64,000 nucleotides of DNA from Nitrospirota bacterium (lineage in GTDB: Bacteria; Nitrospirota; Nitrospiria; Nitrospirales; UBA8639), in assembly GCA_027623995.1 (NCBI GenBank), contig JAQBUF010000001.1, positions 1 to 64,000 on the forward strand. The letters are read 5' to 3'. Positions 52,897 through 61,820 of this stretch are shown here, piece by piece. The notes under the pieces are model-generated. The model saw nothing but the letters and a program-made list of their open reading frames with translations, was not told the origin of the DNA and did no database searches. Within the stretch, counting starts at the first letter, position 1. Each line of letters opens with the position of its first letter. The translations under genes and the position numbers were made by a program.

Positions 52897-53319
52897 TTAT
52901 CCTCCCGGAAATTCTTTGGGGTGAAGGATCCTTATCGCAGGAAACAACAGTGCCCCATCTTGAAAGTCTTTGGTGTTTTGGGTGACGATGATTTCAGCTC
53001 CTCCCGCAATGGCTAATTCAAGGATATGGTTGTCTCCTTCATCCGGGAGATTGGGGCGCCAGGTGTAATATACATTGACCCATCGACAGACATGAAGAAA
53101 TGCATCGAATAAGGTCTGTCGTTCGTTCTCGGAGAGTAGGCATTTTTTAAACAATGCTTCTCGCCCCATCACTGCTTCGAATTCAAGAAAGAGTGTTGTG
53201 CCCATCAGCGGAACGTATTCTTTTTTAAGACAAGCCCGAATAACTTGGCGGCTGGGTCCTCCACGTCCCAAGAGAGCGGAAATGAAGACATTGGTGTCGA
53301 CGACAATCGCGGAAGACAT
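52897..53319 (-). CDS. PIN-domain toxin (VapC-like)
   Basis: 140 residues, PIN fold: Asp in VVDTNVFISALL, Glu in LFLEFEAVM, Asp in DEGDNHILELAIAGG and the end IIVTQNTKDF with the last Asp. The four acidic residues form the Mg2+ site of a ribonuclease. First gene of the toxin-antitoxin pair. Confidence 0.82.
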   Translation of the reverse strand: MSSAIVVDTNVFISALLGRGGPSRQVIRACLKKEYVPLMGTTLFLEFEAVMGREALFKKCLLSENERQTLFDAFLHVCRWVNVYYTWRPNLPDEGDNHILELAIAGGAEIIVTQNTKDFQDGALLFPAIRILHPKEFPGG

Positions 53320-53325
53320 TGCACT

Positions 53326-53337
53326 TATGCTAGCATA
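53326..53337. promoter_or_regulatory. Perfect palindrome TATGCTAGCATA, candidate TA operator
   Basis: A 12-bp perfect palindrome 7 bases upstream of the PIN start, where an RHH antitoxin commonly represses its own operon. Confidence 0.5.
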
Positions 53338-53537
53338 TGCGCTATCACCTGTAAATCAGGAGAACAATGTATAGGAAAATTCAAAAGATTCATTCAGGGC
53401 CAAATTTTAAAAAGTTTGAGAGGGCTGAGACCTCATAACTTACTCAGTAGAAGGGATGAAGATATGGGGAGGTTTCTCGGAAAAAAAGGGGTGTAAATAT
53501 ATCCTAGGCAGAGTTAGTCCAGGTGTGGGGGCTTATT

Positions 53538-54118
53538 TATAGCGGGGTTTCGTTCCTGCGCGACGAGTCACTTTTGTTTCGGCAAAAGTGAACAAAACCA
53601 TTCTTGTCCGTGCGCCCCCCTCCGAACTTACAAGAGTAGGTTCTCCGGGGTCCCTGGTCCACCTCCCCGAATCAAGATGGCTCAGAAACTTGCTACGCTC
53701 AGACAGTCTTCGCCAGAGAGGTAGGTTCGGGGTGGCGGCCCAGCCGCGCCCAACTCAGGAGAGAAAGCGAAAGCGCAGCCAAAGTTTATTTGGAATGATC
53801 CTAGCCATTTGTGGTTTTTTTATTTCGTGGGCAGCCCGCCTTCGGATGCGGCGGAGCTGGAACCCCGAATCGACTTTTTGGCGAGAGCTGTTTGAGCCCT
53901 TCGATCAGACCCAGGGTAGACTCCACGAGTTCTCTCGCCATCTTACTTGTCCTGAGCGGAGTCGAAGGATTCGTGGTGTAGGCGGAGGGACCCGGAAGAG
54001 AATGGTAAGCTTTTTCGCCATTCTCTGGAGGGCCGCAGACGGGCGGAAATGGTTTTGGACACTTTTGCCGAAACAAAAGTGTCTCGCCGTGTGGGGGCGA
54101 CACCCCACTTAAAAATCA
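53538..54118. repeat. Large R3 element bounded by inverted CACTTTTG palindromes
   Basis: Left end AGCGGGGTTTCGTTCCTGCG, then ACGAGTCACTTTTGTTTCGG; right end ACACTTTTGCCGAAACAAAA with GTCTCGCCGTGTGGGGGCG. The next inner bases (CAAAACCATT on the left, AATGGTTTTG on the right) are also inverted. The outer halves together equal the compact copy at 52446-52535. The inside (about 480 bases) has short inverted stretches but no convincing gene. Confidence 0.7.
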
Positions 54119-54230
54119 AAGGTGGGCCGTGCCCACCCTACAAAAAAAGAAACTGTTCTCTATAGAGAGCAACCAATTATCGTGGCATGTCATCCTGAGC
54201 CAGCGGCGAAGGATCTGGTTTCCCCCTCCC

Positions 54231-54324
54231 CTGTAGCCGCAGCATCTTATGTTGCCTCTCCGGTACGTGAATGGCCATTAGGACGTTCGAAGCGAAGAGG
54301 GCACAATTAGATTGTGCAGCTACG
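54231..54324. repeat. REP-like CTGTAGC/GCTAC element, third relative
   Basis: CTGTAGCCGCAGCATC at the left and GGGCACAATTAGATTGTGC-AGCTACG at the right resemble the elements at 18460 and 18628. Between them is different sequence. Confidence 0.55.
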
Positions 54325-54397
54325 AAAAAAAGATGGGGGAGGCTACAAGGGAAAGAGGTATCTCGGGGAACTGAGTGGAGAAATGCGAAAGGCTGGG

Positions 54398-55066
54398 TCA
54401 ATGAAGATGCGGGGGTTGGTCGCCCATGTTGGCGCCACTGGGGATGATAATGCCGCCGCCGGTTTCGCTTAATTTAATCAACTGCTCGGCCACATCCGGA
54501 TGATAACTTCTGAGAAATCCGCTCAGTCCATTTAAGAAGCGATTGGAACGGAGGCCTGGGCCGGAAAATTCGGTGATGAAAATCAGCCCTCGATCCATGA
54601 CTTCCCCTACCATGTCGTTGTCGATTTTTTCGCCTTTCATAAAGGCTTCGTATTCTTTTTTGAGCGCTTCCGTGAAGGCTGGGGCCATGCCTTGGGGAAT
54701 TTCAATTGGGCTAAACGTCCGACGTAATGATTGAATGGCGGTGATCACCTCTCCGTCTTGTCCATCACGACGGGAATGAAAGTGCTTAAACGTCACGGCC
54801 TCTAAGAAATAAAACACTTCAGCCGCTTTATCCCCCAAATCGTCATTTTCTAATAATTCGCGGTAGAGTGCCCGGCGTGCTTGCTCAAAAGAGTCCCCCA
54901 CCCGTTTTTGTTGATACTCAACGTTGGAGTCTAGGTAGGTACAGTCCGTATGACACTCAATGCTGATCATGCGGTGGGTCCCACAACATTGAGGGCAAAT
55001 AGATCCGTTGAGGGCTGGACAAGGGCGTTTCCCTTTTCGTTCATGGCAATAAATGCACTTACTCAT
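54398..55066 (-). CDS. Hypothetical protein with N-terminal Cys-rich zinc-binding region
   Basis: 222 residues, not assigned to a known function. The first 45 residues have CIYC, CPALNGSICPQCC and CHTDC, a likely zinc-binding region similar to SEC-C-like or treble-clef fingers. The rest is helical with no known catalytic motif (a conserved-looking EVFYFLEAVTFKHFHSRRDG). The ATG at 55066 overlaps the preceding propeller gene by 8 bases, so the two are co-translated. Confidence 0.65.
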   Translation of the reverse strand: MSKCIYCHERKGKRPCPALNGSICPQCCGTHRMISIECHTDCTYLDSNVEYQQKRVGDSFEQARRALYRELLENDDLGDKAAEVFYFLEAVTFKHFHSRRDGQDGEVITAIQSLRRTFSPIEIPQGMAPAFTEALKKEYEAFMKGEKIDNDMVGEVMDRGLIFITEFSGPGLRSNRFLNGLSGFLRSYHPDVAEQLIKLSETGGGIIIPSGANMGDQPPHLH

Positions 55067-56132
55067 TTTTTCGGGTATCTCCTCCCATCATCCCCAACCC
55101 ATAGTCTGAAAGGGTGCGTTGTTTTTTCTTGGTGCCACCTTTCGCATTAGCTGGGCGTTCCAATCCGTTCATTTCCGCCCCATTGGCGTAGAGATAGGGG
55201 ACGAGAATCATGTGTTTTTTTCGATCGATTTTGACACTGATGGGGGAAATGAGAAATTCGGCAACGGGGCGCATTTTTTGATCGGGCTGAACCCGCCAAA
55301 TTTTTCCAGCCGTGAGATCAGAGAGATACATGTTGCCAAATTGATCAAAATCCACGCCGCTGAGATGTTGAAATTTTCCGGAAAAAAATGAATTGGAAAT
55401 CAATTCCGTGATCGAGAGGTCTTGCGCAATCTCTAGGACCGTTCCATCGTCGAGGCTGACCACGACAAGACGGCCGGTTTTGGGATGTACGGCCAACCCG
55501 CGTGGTGAGGCTAAGCGGTCATTCTGAATATAGAGAGAAATAAGATGATCCTGGGTGGTATCAATTTGATAAATGGCATTGCCTTCGGTGTCCAGGACAA
55601 ACAGTTGCCCGGCGCCATCAGCAATCAGGTCAGTGAGTTCCGTGAGATGGAATTGGCTGAACGCCACGGTGAGGGTGGCCTGCCCGGTATTGATATCGAA
55701 TCCTCGAATGGTGTCGAGATCCGCGACATACAGGGTTGTCCCAACAATGGCCATGCCATTGGGAGAATGGAGGATTGTGCCCCTGCTCCCACCATTAATG
55801 AAATGCAGGTCAATGGGCTTCCCCTCGATATCCAGCTTGGAAATAAATCCATTGTTGTCCTGCTTGCCTGGTTCTCCGTTGGCATTGGCGATAAAATAAT
55901 GTTCACCCGAGGGGGAAACAATAAAGCTTTGGGGCGTCATGAGATCCCCAATCGGGAATCCATACGCGGTGGTCGTCATCATAGCCAAGAAGGCGAAGAG
56001 TATGATGGAACGCACGAACGGAGAATGGAACCGATCAAGAATCGCTGAATAGGGACGCACTGAATGGAGAAGAGGAACCTTAGGCTTGAGTAACACGTTC
56101 GCATCGTACGAGACCATTTTCTGGGCTGTCAA
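55059..56132 (-). CDS. Exported NHL/SMP-30-like beta-propeller protein
   Basis: 357 residues. After an N-terminal segment with a hydrophobic helix (about 42-60, IILFAFLAMMTTTAYG) come repeated propeller blades: LHSPNGMAIVGTTLYVADLD, LTDLIADGAGQLFVLDTEGN, LASPRGLAVHPKTGRLVVVS and LSGVDFDQFGNMYLSDLTAG. Such propellers bind ligands or proteins outside the cytoplasm. The N-terminal 40 residues before the helix are unusual and the true start may be further in. No enzyme motif is seen. Confidence 0.72.
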   Translation of the reverse strand: MTAQKMVSYDANVLLKPKVPLLHSVRPYSAILDRFHSPFVRSIILFAFLAMMTTTAYGFPIGDLMTPQSFIVSPSGEHYFIANANGEPGKQDNNGFISKLDIEGKPIDLHFINGGSRGTILHSPNGMAIVGTTLYVADLDTIRGFDINTGQATLTVAFSQFHLTELTDLIADGAGQLFVLDTEGNAIYQIDTTQDHLISLYIQNDRLASPRGLAVHPKTGRLVVVSLDDGTVLEIAQDLSITELISNSFFSGKFQHLSGVDFDQFGNMYLSDLTAGKIWRVQPDQKMRPVAEFLISPISVKIDRKKHMILVPYLYANGAEMNGLERPANAKGGTKKKQRTLSDYGLGMMGGDTRKNE

Positions 56133-56206
56133 GGAAGGGCTGAGACGGGTTATTGCATTGACTTAAATTTCTTGCCCCTGTTATCGTCGCCCGGAAATTA
56201 GTCACT

Positions 56207-56361
56207 AGGGAATGGTGAAAAAATCCGCCAGCAGCGTTCCCTGGCTTTGCCGAAATGGCTTGCCAGGCATCGTCGCCCTTTTGCCGTGCTCACGTACTGA
56301 GAGTACGCTCCGCGCGCCAAAAGGGCTGCGGCCTTGCTGGACGAACTTTTTGAACATTCCC
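56207..56361. repeat. Palindromic repeat family R2, copy 3
   Basis: AGGGAATGGTGAAAAAATCC and GAACTTTTTGAACATTCCCT are near complements and enclose GCTCACGTACTGAGAGTACG, as in the copy at 50695. It lies just upstream of folD. Confidence 0.8.
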
Positions 56362-56456
56362 TCTCACTGAAGTGGGTTGTCTTTTCGGGCGCTTCTAGGC
56401 GTTCTGGCCCTGAATTATTCAATAGGACCCACTAGCAACAAATTAAGGAGGTTGCC

Positions 56457-57314
56457 GTGCCTGCCCAGCTGATAGATGGAAAAGGGTTAGCTCTAGAAAT
56501 TCGTCAGAAAATTGCTCAAGATATCGAAGCCTTGGTTCAAAAGACTGGCGTTCGTCCAGGCCTTGCCGTGGTTCTTGTCGGGGAGGATCCGGCCTCGGCT
56601 GTCTATGTTCGAAATAAAAAGAAGGCTTGCGATACCGCGGGTTTATATGTGGATGACCATATGCTGCCTTCAACGGCGACGCAGGAAGAACTGCTTACGC
56701 TGATTGCTCAGTTGAATGCCGACCCCAAAATCCACGGCATCTTGGTCCAGCTTCCCTTGCCTCCCCAAATTGATAGCCAAATGGTATTGAATGCGGTGTC
56801 CCCTGATAAGGATGCCGATGGGTTTCATCCTTATAATATTGGTCGGTTGGTCACCGGTAATCCTCTGTTTGTGCCTTGCACCCCCAAGGGCGTCATTCGC
56901 ATGATTGAGTCTACTGGACAAGTCATTGAGGGGAAACGTGCTGTGGTGTTGGGCCGGAGTAATATCGTCGGGAAGCCGGTGGCCATGTTATTGATGCATC
57001 GCCATGCCACGGTGACGATTTGTCATTCTCGCACCAAGGATTTACCTGGCATGTGCCGTGAAGCGGATATCCTGGTGGCAGCCATCGGAAAGGCAGAGTT
57101 TGTTAAAGCTGATATGGTCAAGGCTGGAGCGGTGGTTATTGATGTCGGCATCAATCGATTGGATGATGGCCGGTTAGTCGGCGATGTAGATTTTGAACCG
57201 GTGAAGGATCAGGCCGGTTGGCTTTCCCCGGTACCAGGTGGTGTGGGCCCGATGACCATTGCGATGTTGTTGGCCAATACGGTGGAAGCTGCCACACGAG
57301 TTGCGAAAGGGTAA
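56457..57314 (+). CDS. folD: Bifunctional methylenetetrahydrofolate dehydrogenase/cyclohydrolase FolD
   Basis: 285 residues. Tyr/Lys active-site stretch [39 protein letters not shown], and the NADP motif [14 protein letters not shown], with the ending [17 protein letters not shown]. Starts at GTG 56457 after AAGGAGG. First gene of a one-carbon cluster with metF and panB. Confidence 0.96.
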   Translation: MPAQLIDGKGLALEIRQKIAQDIEALVQKTGVRPGLAVVLVGEDPASAVYVRNKKKACDTAGLYVDDHMLPSTATQEELLTLIAQLNADPKIHGILVQLPLPPQIDSQMVLNAVSPDKDADGFHPYNIGRLVTGNPLFVPCTPKGVIRMIESTGQVIEGKRAVVLGRSNIVGKPVAMLLMHRHATVTICHSRTKDLPGMCREADILVAAIGKAEFVKADMVKAGAVVIDVGINRLDDGRLVGDVDFEPVKDQAGWLSPVPGGVGPMTIAMLLANTVEAATRVAKG

Positions 57315-57362
57315 CCGCCAAGAAGATTTGGCAGAAGACTGGCTGGGAATGAGTATTGTGAC

Positions 57363-58253
57363 ATGAGTGACGAACGGCAGACGTTGCGGCAAGCATTGGA
57401 GCAGGGGGAGTTTGCGATCACGGTAGAAGTGAATCCTCCTAAAGGCACGAATGTCTCGAACTTGCTTGAAACTTCAAAGGCATGGGTAGGACGGGTACAC
57501 GGTGTTAATGTGACCGATAACACGGCTGCGGTGATGCAGGCGAGTTCGGTCGCGGTGTCGAGGCTCTTGTACGAACAGGGACATGATCCGGTGTTGCAGG
57601 TGACCTGTCGAGACCGAAACCGAATCGGGATTCAGTCGGACTTATTGGGGGCGCATGTTCTAGGGATTCGCAACGTGTTGTGCTTGACCGGGGATAGTCC
57701 CAAAGTCGGTGATCATAAAGACGCCAAACCGGTGTATGATATGGACTCCGTTCAAGTTATGCGGACGGTCGGCTTATTGAACGAGGGGCGAGACCTGGCG
57801 GATAAGTCCTTGGATGGCGCGACAGATTTTTTTATTGGCGCGGCCGCAGCACCAGGGATTGATTCACATGACATCATGCATCAGAAGCTAAGTGCGAAGA
57901 TCGAAGCTGGTGCACAATTTTTTCAAACACAAGCCGTATATGATGTCAAATCGTTTCAAGCCTTTATGTCGGAAATGCGACGTTACTCTGGTAAAGTCTT
58001 GGCTGGGGTGTTGGTCCTTCGATCGGCGAAAATGGCAGAATATATGAATGCCAATATTCCTGGGATCGACGTCCCAGAGGAACTGATAGCTGCATTGAAG
58101 AACGCTGGTGAGGCGCATCAGGTAGATATTGGCGTGGACATTGCTGTGCAAATCATCAAAGCGGTTCGTCCATACTGTGATGGGGTGCATCTTATGCCTG
58201 GCCGACTTGGCGATCGTGTGCCCGAGATTATTCGAAAGGCGGGATTGAACTGA
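57363..58253 (+). CDS. metF: Methylenetetrahydrofolate reductase family protein MetF
   Basis: 296 residues, TIM barrel: FAITVEVNPPKGTNV (Glu), VNVTDNTAAVMQ, VTCRDRNRIGIQSDLLGA and LCLTGDSPKVGDH. It reduces methylene-THF to methyl-THF for methionine. The stop overlaps the panB ATG (TGATG), showing coupling. Confidence 0.92.
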   Translation: MSDERQTLRQALEQGEFAITVEVNPPKGTNVSNLLETSKAWVGRVHGVNVTDNTAAVMQASSVAVSRLLYEQGHDPVLQVTCRDRNRIGIQSDLLGAHVLGIRNVLCLTGDSPKVGDHKDAKPVYDMDSVQVMRTVGLLNEGRDLADKSLDGATDFFIGAAAAPGIDSHDIMHQKLSAKIEAGAQFFQTQAVYDVKSFQAFMSEMRRYSGKVLAGVLVLRSAKMAEYMNANIPGIDVPEELIAALKNAGEAHQVDIGVDIAVQIIKAVRPYCDGVHLMPGRLGDRVPEIIRKAGLN

Positions 58254-59041
58254 TGACTGTTCCAGAATTCCAACGCCAAAAATCCAAAGGAAAAAAACTG
58301 GTCGTGGTGACGGCCTATGATGCCCTGTTTGCGCGTATTGTAGAGCAATCGGGTATTGAAGCGATTTTGGTGGGGGATTCTCTTGGTGTGGTTGTCCAGG
58401 GCAACTCGGATACGCTGTCCGTGACTATGGATGATATGGTGTACCACACGCGACTGGTCGCAGGTGCGCGGGAAAAGGCTTTGGTTATTGCCGACATGCC
58501 GTTCATGTCTTATCAGGTCAGTGTGGAGGATGCCGTGCGGAATGCGGGTCGCCTCATTCAATCTGGCGCAGGTGCAGTGAAGCTTGAGGGTGGAGTTGCC
58601 ATGCTCGATCGTGTGCAGGCGCTGACCCGAGTGGGTATTCCCGTGATGGGGCATATCGGGATGACCCCTCAGTCGGTGAATCAGTATGGAGGGTACAGGG
58701 TGCAAGGTCGAGAGGAAGCCCAAGCTGAGGGCTTGCTGGCTGATGCTCGCGCATTGGAAGCTGGAGGTGCCTTTTCCTTAGTCCTTGAAGCCATTCCGGC
58801 GCCGCTTGCCAAAGCTATTACCGAAGCGGTTTCTATTCCGACGATTGGGATTGGGGCTGGACCAGATTGTGATGGCCAGGTATTGGTGCTTTACGATCTG
58901 CTTGGACTGTTCGATGAGTTTTCTCCAAAGTTTGTGAAACCCTACGCGCATTTAAAAGCCGATGCCCTGCAAGCCCTTCGACGTTTTAAAGAAGAAGTCG
59001 AATGCCAAAAATTTCCATCTGACCTTGAAAGCTACCAGTAA
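58253..59041 (+). CDS. panB: 3-methyl-2-oxobutanoate hydroxymethyltransferase PanB
   Basis: 262 residues. VVVTAYDALFARIVEQSGIE, LVGDSLGVVVQG (metal Asp), and VMGHIGMTPQSVNQYGGYRV are the family motifs. It uses methylene-THF (linked to the folD-metF neighbours) to make ketopantoate for coenzyme A. Confidence 0.95.
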   Translation: MTVPEFQRQKSKGKKLVVVTAYDALFARIVEQSGIEAILVGDSLGVVVQGNSDTLSVTMDDMVYHTRLVAGAREKALVIADMPFMSYQVSVEDAVRNAGRLIQSGAGAVKLEGGVAMLDRVQALTRVGIPVMGHIGMTPQSVNQYGGYRVQGREEAQAEGLLADARALEAGGAFSLVLEAIPAPLAKAITEAVSIPTIGIGAGPDCDGQVLVLYDLLGLFDEFSPKFVKPYAHLKADALQALRRFKEEVECQKFPSDLESYQ

Positions 59042-59173
59042 ATTTTCACTTGGTTCAGGGTGACCTTGTAGATCGCGATCTGTGTACCCTTTTCCTATTT
59101 AAAAGGTTTCGCTTCGTAGGGAAAATTGAGGTGGTGTATATTTTCCTCAGAGTAAATTAATGACGTGGTTCTA

Positions 59174-59202
59174 TTGACAAATCGCTATGTGGAGCCTACC
59201 AT
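59174..59202 (+). promoter_or_regulatory. Candidate sigma-70 promoter upstream of purA
   Basis: TTGACA (59174-59179), 17-base spacer, TACCAT (59197-59202). Expected start near 59209. Confidence 0.45.
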
Positions 59203-59214
59203 CCGTCCCCGGTT

Positions 59215-59247
59215 GGCTCTGACTTGATGTGAGTCGGGGCCTTTTTT
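59215..59247 (+). terminator. Rho-independent terminator (short RNA or purA attenuator)
   Basis: GGCTCTGACT (59215-59224) pairs with AGTCGGGGCC (59232-59241, two G-T pairs), then TTTTTT. It lies directly after a promoter-like sequence, so it could end a transcript of only about 40 bases or act in the purA leader. In 59042-59359 no protein gene is seen. Confidence 0.65.
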
Positions 59248-59359
59248 GTGACATTTTCTTGGTCCAGATGCGAAGGCCTGGTATAGTCTGACCGTCTTGC
59301 TGAAATTTTTTGAGTCTAGGCATTGATTTTTATCTTCCTTGGAAAACTAGAGTGTTGAC

Positions 59360-60688
59360 ATGTCAAATTTAGTCGTCATTGGATCGCAATGGGGGGATGA
59401 GGGGAAAGGCAAAATTGTCGATATCCTTTCACGAGACGCCGATTTGGTTGTTCGTTTTCAGGGTGGGTCGAATGCTGGCCATACAGTGGTGACTCGCAAG
59501 GGCACCTATATATTCCATTTGATTCCCTCCGGCATTTTGTCCCGTGGGAAGATATGTCTTTTAGGCAGTGGTGTGGTGATAGACCCTGGAGCGTTGATCG
59601 GCGAATTGGATCATCTTCAAACCCACGGGATCAAAATTGGGCGGAATTTTATGGTGAGTCAACGGGCTCATGTCATCATGCCTTATCACAAAGCTATCGA
59701 TAAAGCGGCCGAAAAGGCCAAGGGTGCTCGACGAATTGGTACGACAGGAAAGGGCATCGGCCCTGCCTATGTGGATAAAATGGCTCGTATTGGTATTCGG
59801 ATGGGTGATCTTCTCAATCCAGAAACCTTTCGGCAGAAAGTTGAAGATAACTTGGTTGAGATTAATAGTTTTCTACGACACGTGTATAAGGCCAGAGGAT
59901 TTACTGCGGGTCGAATCGTCGAAGAATATGAAAAGTATGCCGATCGGTTACGTCCTCATGTCACCGACGATTCATTGCTTATTCATAAGACCATGGAACA
60001 TGGCAGGCATGTGTTGTTTGAAGGCGCGCAGGGGACACATCTCGATGTCGATCTTGGGACCTATCCATTCGTGACTTCCTCGAGCTCTTGTGCCGGTGGC
60101 GCGTGCATTGGCACTGGTGTTGGTCCAACAAAAATCGATGCAGTCCTTGGGGTGACGAAAGCGTATTCGACACGTGTGGGCAGTGGTCCTTTTCCTACCG
60201 AATTGTCCGATGCTGTGGGCGAAGGCTTGCAAGCGCGCGGTCAGGAATTTGGAGCGACCACGGGTCGTGCGCGTCGGTGTGGTTGGCTTGATGCCGTGGT
60301 ATTGCGGTATGCGGTGCGTGTGAATGGATGTACATCATTAGCTGTGACCAAATTAGATGTGTTGGATGGCTCACACCAATTAAAAATAGCCGTTGGCTAT
60401 CGACATTTGGGAAAAATTTATCGAGACATGCCGGCAGATCTTCAGGTTCTTTCGGAATGTGAACCGGTGTATGAAACCTTGCCAGCGTGGACGGGATCAA
60501 CCACAGGTGCTACGTCCTATAAAGACCTTCCTCGAGAGGCAAAACGCTATTTAGGTCGGATTGAGGAATTAACGAGTTGTCCGATTGACATTGTGTCCAC
60601 GGGTTCGCATCGGGAGCACACCATCATTTTGAAAAACCCGATGACGAATATTCGTCCTCGAAACAGAATCCCTAAAGTCAGCGCGTAA
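59360..60688 (+). CDS. purA: Adenylosuccinate synthetase
   Basis: 442 residues. P-loop IGSQWGDEGKGKIVD, FQGGSNAGHTVV, RRIGTTGKGIGPAY and the TKLDVLDG motif for GTP are all normal. It makes adenylosuccinate from IMP and Asp in AMP synthesis. ATG 59360. Confidence 0.97.
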   Translation: MSNLVVIGSQWGDEGKGKIVDILSRDADLVVRFQGGSNAGHTVVTRKGTYIFHLIPSGILSRGKICLLGSGVVIDPGALIGELDHLQTHGIKIGRNFMVSQRAHVIMPYHKAIDKAAEKAKGARRIGTTGKGIGPAYVDKMARIGIRMGDLLNPETFRQKVEDNLVEINSFLRHVYKARGFTAGRIVEEYEKYADRLRPHVTDDSLLIHKTMEHGRHVLFEGAQGTHLDVDLGTYPFVTSSSSCAGGACIGTGVGPTKIDAVLGVTKAYSTRVGSGPFPTELSDAVGEGLQARGQEFGATTGRARRCGWLDAVVLRYAVRVNGCTSLAVTKLDVLDGSHQLKIAVGYRHLGKIYRDMPADLQVLSECEPVYETLPAWTGSTTGATSYKDLPREAKRYLGRIEELTSCPIDIVSTGSHREHTIILKNPMTNIRPRNRIPKVSA

Positions 60689-60747
60689 AAATAAATTCCC
60701 GCGAGTTTGACAAGGCGTATGCTGGTTGGCTAGCATCGCCCCTCGGT

Positions 60748-60823
60748 GAGCCGCTAGCTCAGTTGGTAGAGCATCGCCCTTTTAAGGCGAGGGTCGTGCG
60801 TTCGAGCCGCACGCGGCTCACCA
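60748..60823 (+). tRNA. tRNA-Lys (anticodon TTT)
   Basis: 76 bases with encoded CCA. Acceptor stem GAGCCGC/GCGGCTC, D arm TAGCTCAGTTGGTAGA, anticodon stem TCGCC/GGCGA around loop CTTTTAA (anticodon TTT), and T arm CGTGCGTTCGAGCCGCACG. It follows purA by 59 bases. Nothing else is seen up to 61059. Confidence 0.97.
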
Positions 60824-61059
60824 TTAATTCTTCCTATCTGTTTTCTATATCTTCAATATTTCCCAATGTCTCTCTTTCCCTCCTGCTAAAGGCACTTTTC
60901 GGAGGGGATGAAGGCTTAGTCTGATTCCTGCTGGCCAGTTGATTTTAAATAACGCTGCGAGAAGATAGAGAGGGATGATGAGAAAGTCTTTGATGGCAAG
61001 AGCCGAATATTTTTTCCTTTAAAAAGTTTCGTCGACTGCAAGATAGCGCTATGTGGTGG

Positions 61060-61503
61060 CTAGCCCTTGCACCAATCGGGTTTTTCCGTTTTCTCTGAGG
61101 CTGGCAAAGCGAACTTTTTGTCTAAAAGCAGCTTCGACACATTTTCTCCATTGGCCATTATTCTGGCAATCAGATTAAAGTTTTCTCCACGCTCCAATTC
61201 GTATAGCTCAATTTCTCGGGCATTTTCTAACACTGTATTAATGAAATTTCTGGCCTTCACAGCCAGCTCTTTTTCTTTTGGGCATTGCCCAAGGATTTCC
61301 GGTGTTTCGATTCCGGCAATGCGGATCAAAATTACGTCACCAAAAATATTTGGCAGATTTGGAATTGAGACGAAACAGGAATGGGCATGATAGCACCGGT
61401 GAAAGGTGACATTGTGAAAATGGAGATCCACAGCGGCAACGGGTGATGCGATGGTTCCCCAAAAAACACCAAGCCATAGGGTAAGACGATAGAGTTTCAT
61501 CAT
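61060..61503 (-). CDS. Exported SNase-like (thermonuclease fold) protein
   Basis: 147 residues. Signal peptide (about 1-24, LTLWLGVFWGTIASPVAA), then a shortened staphylococcal-nuclease-like domain: VILIRIAGIETPEI (compare IRL.GIDTPE), KELAVKARNFI and FNLIARIMANGENVSKLLLD. Catalytic-type Arg and Glu appear present, but the domain is atypical, so activity is uncertain. Confidence 0.65.
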   Translation of the reverse strand: MMKLYRLTLWLGVFWGTIASPVAAVDLHFHNVTFHRCYHAHSCFVSIPNLPNIFGDVILIRIAGIETPEILGQCPKEKELAVKARNFINTVLENAREIELYELERGENFNLIARIMANGENVSKLLLDKKFALPASEKTEKPDWCKG

Positions 61504-61751
61504 TAAAAAACCATGCGTCTGTTGAAGGAGGGGCTACTGAATAATCCTGCCTAGCGAGGAGAGTCTAACATAAAGAAATAAGGACACAAAGAAGAAAACA
61601 GAGATGAACTCACAAGAATATGCTCTAGGTCTCTAGCACATTTTTGATTTACTTCATGCTTCCATGAGTCAAGTTTTCACAAATTCTATCCGATCAGAGG
61701 GAAGCTTATGGCCTTTTAAGATTGTTGCCTCAATCGAAGTTACTTTTTAAT

Positions 61752-61794
61752 GACGAGGCCATCAAGTCGGGCCACTGACGATGGCCTCGTCTTT
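61752..61794. terminator. Terminator-like hairpin upstream of the SWIM gene
   Basis: GACGAGGCCATC (61752-61763) and GATGGCCTCGTC (61780-61791) are exact complements, with TTTTTAA on the left and TTT on the right. In 61504-61820 no gene is seen. Confidence 0.6.
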
Positions 61795-61820
61795 ACCCAC
61801 TTCTTAACACCGAGGGGCAT

